Assembly (NCBI RefSeq): GCF_001927285.1
Contig: NZ_MSIG01000002.1
Coordinates: 124,001-188,000 of the forward strand
Direction: 5' to 3'
Length of the DNA: 64,000 bases
From: Mongoliimonas terrestris
Lineage (GTDB): Bacteria; Pseudomonadota; Alphaproteobacteria; Rhizobiales; Pleomorphomonadaceae
In this document: one piece after another, positions 57,770 to 64,000 of the stretch
How the letters are laid out: each line of letters opens with the position of its first letter
Numbering within the stretch: position 1 is the first letter of the stretch
Notes under the pieces: generated by a model
What the model was told of the DNA's origin: nothing
The model's input: the letters and a program-made list of their open reading frames with translations, nothing else
Database searches by the model: none
Position numbers and translations under genes: made by a program

Positions 57770-59482
57770 TCAATCGGCCGCTTCGGCCGGCACCGCCGGG
57801 TGGTTGGTAGACGGCGAGGCCGCCACGTAATCGGCGCCGAAAGCGGTGAGCAGGCGGTCGCGAAGCGCGTCCATGCGCCAGACCGGGGCGTCCGGCGGCG
57901 GCAGCAACGTCGGGGCGAAGCCCCAGTCGGCGATCCGGTTGAGAACCGCCGGGTCGCTGGCGAGGATGTGGACGGGCACGTCCCGCGTGGCGCCCTCCCC
58001 GGTGACGAGCGGCGCCGGCTGGTGGTCGCCGAGGATGATCATCACCAGATCCTCGCCGCCGAAGGTCTCCGCGTAGGAGATGAGGTTCGTCAGCGCGTAT
58101 TCGATCGACAGCCGGTACTGGGTGCGCACGCGCGCGGTGTCGCGCCAGACCACGTCCGGCGGATCGCCGCGGAGCGTCATCGGGTCGAACACGGTGCCGT
58201 CGCCGACCGCCGTCCAGGGCACCATGTCGGGCAGCGGCGTCCACGGCGCGTGGCTGGAGATGAGGGCGATCTCGGCCATCAGCGGGCGCCGCGGACCGGG
58301 CTTGCGCTCGCGGGCGTGGAGCGTGGCGAGCGTGTACTGGTCCGGCATGGTCACCCAGTCGAACGGGCGCCCGCGGTAGCCGAGGTCGGCGGCGGCGTAG
58401 ATGGTCTCGTAGCCAAAGGTGGTGCCCTCCGGCCACGGCATGGTGATCGCCGGCATCACCGCCACGGTGCGCCAGCCGGCCTTGTCGAAGGCGTCCACCA
58501 GGGTGAAGCGGTCGCTGGCGATCAGGCTGTCGTAGCGCTGCTGGTTGCCGATCCACAGACCCGACAGAACCGTGCCGTGGGCAAGCCAGCTCTGGCCGCC
58601 GACCGTGGGCGAATCCAGGAAGGCGCTCCGGACGTCGATGCCGGCGGCGGCGAGGCGGGCGTCTCCGTCGCGAAGGACGGTGGTGACCTCGGACGCGAAG
58701 AGCGGGTTCTCCAGCGCGTCGCGGCCATAGCTTTCCACAAAGACGAGGAGCACGTCCTTGCCGGCGAGACCGGCGAGCAGGCGGTCGGCGGGCACGTCGT
58801 CGAAGGCGTCGATGGCGGCGACCTCGCGGAAGGTGTCGAGGTCGGCGAGGCTGACGCGGGCGCGGGCGATGCGGTCGACCACGAGCCGGCTGGCGTCGGC
58901 GCTCGCCAGCGGCTGACCGGGGGCGAGGCGCACGTCCGCGAAGGAGAGGAGGCTCCAGGCGGCGGCGGTCGCAAGCGCGCCGAGCGCCGCCGGGCGGCGG
59001 TGCCGGCCGACGATCCGGGCAAGGCGGAGCGTGGCCCAGAGGGCGAGGCCGAGGATGGCGGCGACCGCCAGGACGGCGAGCGCCACCGCCGCATAGGCTC
59101 CCGCCGGCCCCAGCGTGCCGGTGAGAAGATTGAGGGCGGACGGCAGGATGTGCCAGTCGAGCACCGGGTCGAAGGGGCGCGCGAAGGCGGTGCGGGCACC
59201 CATGTCGGCGATCGACAGGATCGCCGTCGCGCCGATCGTCAGGCCGGCGATCGCCGCAAGCAGCAGGCGGATCCGGTCTGCCGCGAGGGCCAGCAGGAGA
59301 ACGAGAAGCGCGGCCTCGAGCGGGACGCGCAGGAAGGCGTACGGCGTGATACGCTCCACCGCATCCGGGAGAAGCAGCGCGATGAGGATGAGGGTGATCG
59401 CCGCGACACCGGCGACCGTAGAAGAGAGGGACCGTTCCGATCGCCCGTCCCGGCCGGGGTGGCGGGCGGGGCTCCGGTCCAT
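57770..59482 (-). CDS. Membrane-anchored sulfatase-fold enzyme
   Basis: A 570-residue protein with four to five N-terminal membrane helices (about 25-210) and a C-terminal sulfatase/alkaline-phosphatase-fold domain. VLLVFVESYGRDALENPLF begins that domain, and ILGDHQPAPLV is a late metal-site motif. This topology is shared with phosphoethanolamine transferases and LTA-synthase-like enzymes, so a head-group transferase for lipids or glycans is likely. The ATG at 59482 was chosen because GGGAGG precedes it at good spacing; earlier starts at 59503 (ATG) or 59521 (GTG) are possible. It is divergent from the flippase-like gene. Confidence 0.85.
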   Translation of the reverse strand: MDRSPARHPGRDGRSERSLSSTVAGVAAITLILIALLLPDAVERITPYAFLRVPLEAALLVLLLALAADRIRLLLAAIAGLTIGATAILSIADMGARTAFARPFDPVLDWHILPSALNLLTGTLGPAGAYAAVALAVLAVAAILGLALWATLRLARIVGRHRRPAALGALATAAAWSLLSFADVRLAPGQPLASADASRLVVDRIARARVSLADLDTFREVAAIDAFDDVPADRLLAGLAGKDVLLVFVESYGRDALENPLFASEVTTVLRDGDARLAAAGIDVRSAFLDSPTVGGQSWLAHGTVLSGLWIGNQQRYDSLIASDRFTLVDAFDKAGWRTVAVMPAITMPWPEGTTFGYETIYAAADLGYRGRPFDWVTMPDQYTLATLHARERKPGPRRPLMAEIALISSHAPWTPLPDMVPWTAVGDGTVFDPMTLRGDPPDVVWRDTARVRTQYRLSIEYALTNLISYAETFGGEDLVMIILGDHQPAPLVTGEGATRDVPVHILASDPAVLNRIADWGFAPTLLPPPDAPVWRMDALRDRLLTAFGADYVAASPSTNHPAVPAEAAD

Positions 59483-59508
59483 CCTCTTGTCCTCCCGATG
59501 CATGACTG

Positions 59509-60516
59509 ATGATCTCCCCACACTCCGCAGATGATCCGAATATCCGGCCCCGGCGCAAGGGCTTCCGCATCCTTGGCTGGACGGGATGGCGATGGATCGC
59601 CGCCCCTCTCCTCCTCGGCGCGGTCGCGGTCGCGGTCGATCCGGCGGCGCTCGGCGCGGCGCTCGCCCGCACCCGGCCCGAGATCGTCGCGCTCGCGGCG
59701 GTGGTGGTCGCCCTGCAGATCCTCGCGTCCGCGTGGCGCTGGCGGTATACGGCGGGCCGCCTCGGCCTGGACCTGCCGTTCGCGACCGCGGCGGCGGACT
59801 ATCACCTTTCCAGCCTGCTCAACATGGTGTTGCCCGGCGGTGTCGCCGGCGACGCGCTTCGGGCCCTTCGTCCGCGGATCACGGCCGATGGACGATCCCC
59901 GCTGCGGGCGGCGATCCGGTCCGTGGTGATGGAGCGGATGGCCGGCCAGGTGGCGTTCGCGGCCGTGGCGGCCGGCGGGCTCGCGGCCGCGACGGTCGCC
60001 GGGCTGCCGGGCGTTCCGAACGGCGCCGGGGCGCTGGTGGCGGCGGCGCCCGCGACGATCGCGGCGGGGGCCGGCCTGGTGGCGATCGCCGCCCGGCTGG
60101 GACCCACGCCGGTGCGGGACGGGCTTCGCGACCTCGGGCCGGACCTGCGACGGAGCTTCTGGACCGGCAACGCCTTCTGGGTGCAGGCGGCCGTCAGCCT
60201 CCTGATCGCGGCGAGCTACGTGGCGGTGTTCTGGCTCTGCGCCGAGGCCCTCGGCGCCCCGTTGCCGGCGTTCGGCGTGCTGGTGCTGGTGCCCCTGGTG
60301 CTCCTCAGCATGCTGGTGCCGCTGTCGATCGGCGGCTGGGGGGTGCGCGAGGCCGCGGCCGCCGCGCTCTGGCCGCTCGCCGGGCTTTCCGCCGCCGAAG
60401 GCGCCGCGACGGCGGCCCTCTACGGGATCGTGGCGATGCTCGGGACGGTGCCGGGCCTGGCGGTGCTGGCGATCCGCCGGCCGGGCGCGCATCAGCCCGG
60501 CGGCAGCGAGGCGTAG
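59509..60516 (+). CDS. Flippase-like membrane protein (lysylphosphatidylglycerol synthase TM domain/UPF0104)
   Basis: A 335-residue integral membrane protein with about eight helices and little soluble sequence. The family signature (ASAWRWRYTAGRLGLDLPF ... NMVLPGGVAGDALRALR and PLSIGGWGVREAAAAALWPLAG) is clear. Related proteins translocate lipids or form the membrane half of MprF. The gene is divergent from the sulfatase-fold gene (26 bases between starts) and its stop overlaps the end of the convergent FkbM gene by 25 bases. Confidence 0.88.
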   Translation: MISPHSADDPNIRPRRKGFRILGWTGWRWIAAPLLLGAVAVAVDPAALGAALARTRPEIVALAAVVVALQILASAWRWRYTAGRLGLDLPFATAAADYHLSSLLNMVLPGGVAGDALRALRPRITADGRSPLRAAIRSVVMERMAGQVAFAAVAAGGLAAATVAGLPGVPNGAGALVAAAPATIAAGAGLVAIAARLGPTPVRDGLRDLGPDLRRSFWTGNAFWVQAAVSLLIAASYVAVFWLCAEALGAPLPAFGVLVLVPLVLLSMLVPLSIGGWGVREAAAAALWPLAGLSAAEGAATAALYGIVAMLGTVPGLAVLAIRRPGAHQPGGSEA

Positions 60517-61238
60517 ACGTCGCCGGACGGCGCGTCGGCGGCAAGCGCCGCCAGGGTGGCCCGCATGGCTTCCGCCGATTGCCAATCGGCGTGGAGGAAG
60601 CGGTGGATCTCCCCCTCCGTGCGGTTGAACCGGTAGGGGCCGAGGGCGGCGAGCCGGTCCAGGCAGGCGAAGGCGAGATCGCGGGTGGCGGGGAGATACT
60701 CGAAGGCGACCACCGGCACGGCGGTGGAGAGGCCGGCCAGAATGTCGGGCTCGTACCCCTCCACGTCGATCTTCACGAAGGCCGGCCGCCCGTGCGCGGC
60801 GATCAGCGCGTCGAGCGTGACCACCTCCACGTCCACAGTCTCGTCCCAGCGAACGGCGGCGAAACCGTCGGTCCGGGACACCGCGTCGATCCACGGGCGG
60901 CTGAGGGTGGAGACGGTGGGGTGGCGGCGGCTGACAGCGAGCGGCAGACGGCCGGGCGCCGCGCCGGCGGCGGCCTGCAGCAGGGTCATCCGGTCGGCGG
61001 GAAGGATCCGGCCAAGGAGCGCGTGGAGCCTCGGCTGGGGTTCCAGCGCCACCACGCGGGCGCCGAGCCCGTGGAGGACGCGCGCGCGGTTGCCCACGTG
61101 GCTACCGATGTCGAAGGCGAGATCGCCTGGGCCGACGAAGTCCGCGTAGAGGCGGCGGAGGGTGCGGGTCTTCCAGGGCTGGCCGTAGTAGACGGCGAGC
61201 GAGCGCGCGATGCCCGCGTAGGCCGGCAGCGCCTCCAT
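60492..61238 (-). CDS. FkbM family methyltransferase
   Basis: A 248-residue SAM-dependent methyltransferase. Motif I is LAFDIGSHVGNRA, followed by VVALEPQP, and the family motif VKIDVEGYEPDIL lies near residue 155. FkbM enzymes methylate hydroxyls of sugars or polyketides. The ATG overlaps the stop of the upstream CDP-alcohol phosphatidyltransferase gene by one base, which ties methylation to a lipid or glycan made there. A longer in-frame start is a shadow of that upstream gene. Confidence 0.88.
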   Translation of the reverse strand: MEALPAYAGIARSLAVYYGQPWKTRTLRRLYADFVGPGDLAFDIGSHVGNRARVLHGLGARVVALEPQPRLHALLGRILPADRMTLLQAAAGAAPGRLPLAVSRRHPTVSTLSRPWIDAVSRTDGFAAVRWDETVDVEVVTLDALIAAHGRPAFVKIDVEGYEPDILAGLSTAVPVVAFEYLPATRDLAFACLDRLAALGPYRFNRTEGEIHRFLHADWQSAEAMRATLAALAADAPSGDVYASLPPG

Positions 61239-62002
61239 CACGACGCGGGATCCCGGCCCATTGCGGAGACCCGGGCGCGCGCCAGGTGACGGATGTCGGT
61301 GCCGAACGACCAGGTGAGCGCGGCGAGCGCCAGGGCGGCGAGCGGCGCGCCGAGCGCGGGGCCGACGGGCGGCATCATCAGGACGGCGAGCACGGCGCCC
61401 TGGAGGACACAGACCGCCTTGCGGCGGAACGAGGGCGGCAGCGGACCGGCGAGCCAGGGCCAGAGCGCAGCGGCGGCCACGAAGGCATAGCGCATCAGGC
61501 CGATGCCGAGGGCCCAAAGGCCGGCCTTGCCGGTGGCGACCGCCAGGGCGCAGAGCACCAGGATGGCGAAGGCATCGGTTTCCATGTCGAAGCGGGCGCC
61601 GAACGCCGTCTGCGGGCCGAACCGCCGCGCAAGCCAGCCGTCGACCCCGTCGAGGAGAAGGCCGGTGACGGCAAGGCCGGCGAACATCCAGGCGAGCGCT
61701 TCGGACGCGGTGCCGGCCATCTGGTCCACCAGGTGACCCGCCATGAGCGCCGCGAGCATCAGGCGCGCGAGCGTGACCATGTTGGGCAGGCCGAAGGGCC
61801 GCGCGGGCTCCGACGTGACGGCGACCAGCAGGCCGCCGCCGGTTGCAACCGTGAGCGACGCGAGGGCGCCGACGACGCCCGCGCTGGTGAGCGCCGCAAG
61901 GCCGGTGGCCGCGACGGCGACGAGGATGAGCCCGAAGAGAAGGGGCCTCGCCCGATCGGTGGAGGCCAGGGTTCCGGTGGTGAACGAAGACAGAGACGAC
62001 AT
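61238..62002 (-). CDS. CDP-alcohol phosphatidyltransferase family protein
   Basis: A 254-residue membrane enzyme transferring a phosphatidyl or related group from a CDP-activated alcohol. The signature DGVDGWLARRFGPQTAFGARFDMETD is intact at about 130-155. Six hydrophobic helices surround it. The substrate differs from PssA because the flanking residues are not those of serine transferases; phosphatidylglycerol- or inositol-type products are possible. It is the first gene of a two-gene unit with the FkbM methyltransferase. Confidence 0.87.
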   Translation of the reverse strand: MSSLSSFTTGTLASTDRARPLLFGLILVAVAATGLAALTSAGVVGALASLTVATGGGLLVAVTSEPARPFGLPNMVTLARLMLAALMAGHLVDQMAGTASEALAWMFAGLAVTGLLLDGVDGWLARRFGPQTAFGARFDMETDAFAILVLCALAVATGKAGLWALGIGLMRYAFVAAAALWPWLAGPLPPSFRRKAVCVLQGAVLAVLMMPPVGPALGAPLAALALAALTWSFGTDIRHLARARVSAMGRDPAS

Positions 62003-62450
62003 GATTGCAATCAGAACCGAAGTGTTCGCCTGGAAGGGTTCTGGAGCGCGTCCTCCCTGACGGAATTGTCAGGTCGGAAAGTGCTCCAGAGTCAATGGCC
62101 TGGAACGATCAAGTCATGCAACTCGATCGGAGACTGTTCTAGTGCGCCGCCGCCCGGCGGCAAACCTCATCGAGCCTGCACATATCTCTTCTGACTTGCA
62201 TTGCACCAAGCCGTGATCACGTGCTGCATCGCACACAGGTTCGAGAGCAAACCGTTTTTTCCTCGTATGAATATATCGAATTTTTTCTTCAAAACACTAC
62301 ATCCGGTAAAGGGTCGCTAACCAAAACCAGCGTCAACTGACTGCGTTTGGCGAGGGGGCCTAGTTCGGATCGCTTCGGATCCGGTGTCTGAGGACCAGGG
62401 AAGGATCTCTGTTCACCCAAGCTGTTTCGCGTTGATGTGGTGGTCGAGTG
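62003..62450. other. 448-bp AT-richer intergenic region with dyad repeats
   Basis: A nested inverted element lies at 62040-62090: outer arms TCTGGAGC / GCTCCAGA and inner stem CCTGAC-GGAATT-GTCAGG. This resembles short dispersed elements of Rhizobiales, judged from memory only. From about 62170 to 62340 the DNA is clearly AT-richer than the rest of the window. No gene is supported. Confidence 0.6.
62040..62090. repeat. Nested inverted-repeat element
   Basis: Outer 8-bp arms (62040-62047 and 62083-62090) enclose a 6-bp hairpin (62056-62061 and 62068-62073). It lies just upstream of the CDP-alcohol phosphatidyltransferase gene and could be an intergenic mobile remnant or regulator. Confidence 0.6.
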
Positions 62451-62753
62451 ATGATGCTGATCTCTGCAAGTACGGCACTGGTTGGAATCTTGGCGGGTCT
62501 TCGTCTGAGCGCCGCCGGAACGATCCTGGCGGCCGGCATCGGCGCCGTGGGAGGCACGGCGGTGCTGATCGGGCTCTACGGGTTCGCTGAGGGGGGGCTT
62601 ACGGCGCTGGCGGCGATTGCCGCGTTCAACGTCGGGCTCGGAACGGGCTACGGGGCGCGCACCATGCTCCGCGCACGGTCGCGGCGGGCCATTCGGGCGA
62701 AAGCCGAGGCGGCCGGCGCCCACACGGCGGGTGCCAGCATCGCGCACTCCTGA
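62451..62753 (+). CDS. Small membrane protein, unknown function
   Basis: A 100-residue protein with two to three hydrophobic segments (about 2-20, 22-45, 50-68) and a basic C-terminal tail (RARSRRAIRAKAEAA). The alternating Gly/Ala-rich helices suggest an integral membrane protein. Starts at GTG 62448, ATG 62451 and ATG 62454 are adjacent. I recognise no family. It converges on the transglutaminase-like protease gene. Confidence 0.6.
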   Translation: MMLISASTALVGILAGLRLSAAGTILAAGIGAVGGTAVLIGLYGFAEGGLTALAAIAAFNVGLGTGYGARTMLRARSRRAIRAKAEAAGAHTAGASIAHS

Positions 62754-62769
62754 CGAGGCGCGGCGTCGG

Positions 62770-63423
62770 TCAGGACGTGGGCGGCGCAGCCGTGCCGGCG
62801 AGGTTCACGCGCTCCCAGACGCGGGCGTCATGCCCGTTCTGGATCGTGTCGAACCGGATTCCCGACCGGTCCCAGGTCCGCACCCGCCGCGACAGGTTGT
62901 CGAGAACCAGATCGCCGCGGTCGGTTCGCACCACGAGGACGGCGTGATATTCGCCGCTCCGCAGGTGGCCCGTCGCCATCCTGAGGGCGCTACTAGGCAG
63001 GCCGAGGCGGATCAGCATCTCCCGCTTGGCGAGCGCATAGTCCTCGCAATCGCCCGACCGCCCGCCGACCTTCCAGTTGTCCGGCGCTCCGGCCTTCTCG
63101 GCCTGCGGGCGGATCGCCTGGTTGACCAGCCGATGGGCGCGCTCGACCAGAGCGAGCGTGGCGTGGTCGAGCCGGACGGCGCCCCTGCCGTCGGCGACGA
63201 GGCGGCCGGCGCGGTCGGTGCAGATCTCCGGCGACCGACGACACAACATGGTGAACCCCCACGGCTCGTGGGCCGTGCCATCCACCGCGAGCTGCGTGGT
63301 GAGGGGCAACGCGGGCAGGCTTTTCGGCGGCGTGACGAAGCCTGCGCTCGCCCGATCGACGACAAAGGCCGCGCCGGCCAACGCGGCCAGGACAAGCGTC
63401 ACCCCTACCCGTTTGCGCACCAT
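62770..63423 (-). CDS. Transglutaminase-like cysteine peptidase (BTLCP family)
   Basis: A 217-residue exported protein. The signal peptide is about 1-27. The catalytic triad is Cys126 (SGDCEDYAL), His160 (EYHAVLVV) and Asp175 (LVLDNL), as in the bacterial transglutaminase-like cysteine proteinase family (LapG-related). LapG cleaves a surface adhesin under c-di-GMP control; no LapD partner is visible here, so this is more likely the stand-alone alphaproteobacterial group. The gene is read toward the small membrane ORF. Confidence 0.9.
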   Translation of the reverse strand: MVRKRVGVTLVLAALAGAAFVVDRASAGFVTPPKSLPALPLTTQLAVDGTAHEPWGFTMLCRRSPEICTDRAGRLVADGRGAVRLDHATLALVERAHRLVNQAIRPQAEKAGAPDNWKVGGRSGDCEDYALAKREMLIRLGLPSSALRMATGHLRSGEYHAVLVVRTDRGDLVLDNLSRRVRTWDRSGIRFDTIQNGHDARVWERVNLAGTAAPPTS

Positions 63424-64000
63424 CGCCCCCTCCGGTCACGGTCACGTTCCGGGCAAGCATGATTTATATGCAGCGCACATCATAATTAGGGAAAACGCTT
63501 AGCCGCCTAGGCGCCGCCTCGATTCCGCCAGAGAATTCAGGGAAACAGGCCGTGGAACCGCCAAGGGCGCCCATGTGTTGACTGCCCGACCGTGTCTTTT
63601 GGGAGACTCTTGCTTCCAATTGGAATGATCCCGGACAGGTCCATGGCGGCGAAGCGGATCAAGACTTCGCAGCAGTCGATCGACGTCGGCACCCGTGGCC
63701 GGGCCCGCCATGCGGCCCGGCGGCGCCATCCTCATGTAATTCCATGGGTACGCCCCTGTAACAGATGCGGTTTTTTCTATGAGAATACCACGTGTTGCGT
63801 TGCAACAATTTTAGCTTTATCTTATGGATATCGGGACTGGCGGGGCGTATGGTGCCTGCACCGAGTCACCTCACCTGTTTCCGGTATCCATAGATCATCC
63901 TGCCGTCCGATCGGACCGAGTGCCCTTGATGCAAATGCGGTTAACCGACCCGTCCTGACACGTGCGTCAAGCCGATGTTTCGATTGCTTTTCGATCCAGG
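63424..64000. other. 577-bp region to window end without a supported gene
   Basis: This stretch is AT-richer than the window average. It contains the inverted repeat TGTTGC-GTT-GCAACA (63793-63807) followed by an AT-rich tract (TTTTAGCTTTATCTTATGG), which looks like a promoter/operator region for a gene beyond the window. The one long minus-strand frame (63499-63735) has no gene-like features. Confidence 0.5.

Noticed and set aside
63499..63735. Small minus-strand gene near the right end
   Set aside because: No ribosome-binding site, Arg/Pro-rich composition and AT-rich surroundings; it has no gene-like features.

Overview
This is a 64 kb stretch of a very GC-rich bacterial chromosome (about 70 % GC by eye). 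The gene families point to an alphaproteobacterium, probably of the Hyphomicrobiales (Rhizobiales). They include a choline sulfatase with its own LysR regulator, a fused CysNC, a bacterial transglutaminase-like cysteine proteinase, DUF2293 and DUF4174 proteins, and PssA/Psd of the alphaproteobacterial type. This placement is an inference from gene content. I saw no rRNA, tRNA, insertion sequence, prophage or CRISPR array.

Layout. 1-3.4 kb: the end of a polyketide synthase (ER-KR-ACP, no thioesterase) translationally coupled to a PLP alpha-oxoamine synthase, which suggests amino-ketone product release. 3.4-12.2 kb: a signalling block made of a DUF5706 (PycTM-like) membrane protein, a FecR-TPR-beta-barrel protein, a CHASE2 adenylate cyclase and a cation/proton antiporter with a C-terminal cyclic-nucleotide-binding domain. 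12.4-16.1 kb: a short-chain dehydrogenase and two divergent KpsS-like capsule glycosyltransferases. 16.6-19.4 kb: CysD-CysNC sulfate activation. 19.6-25.1 kb: an oligopeptide ABC importer (oppABC plus fused DF), preceded by a PuuE-like deacetylase. 27.2-28.9 kb: psd-pssA phospholipid genes. 28.9-30.3 kb: a dense block of tandem palindromic repeats. 30.3-37.8 kb: a YdjM-like membrane protein, an Atm1-type ABC exporter, a LysM protein, a LOG-family protein, more repeats and a fumarylacetoacetase-fold hydrolase.

37.9-43.3 kb: an orphan CysA-type ATPase, then two MoeA-related proteins and a convergent helix-turn-helix regulator that shares a periplasmic-binding-like domain with one of them. 43.5-46.1 kb: choline sulfatase divergent from its LysR regulator. 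46.2-49.1 kb: DUF4174, aldo/keto reductase, DUF2293 and M19 dipeptidase genes. 49.3-52.7 kb: a MacAB-like efflux operon. 52.9-57.7 kb: a UPF0149/SEC-C protein, an alpha/beta hydrolase, a small unknown protein, a zinc alcohol dehydrogenase and a small membrane protein. 57.8-62.0 kb: a compact envelope or lipid cluster (sulfatase-fold membrane enzyme, flippase-like membrane protein, FkbM methyltransferase, CDP-alcohol phosphatidyltransferase). 62.0-64 kb: AT-richer intergenic DNA around a small membrane ORF and a transglutaminase-like protease.

The points most worth a second look are the cyclic-nucleotide neighbourhood at 3.4-12.2 kb, the PKS/oxoamine-synthase pair, the MoeA/regulator trio, the lipid/envelope cluster near the right end, and the palindromic repeat families, one copy of which carries a compensatory stem substitution.
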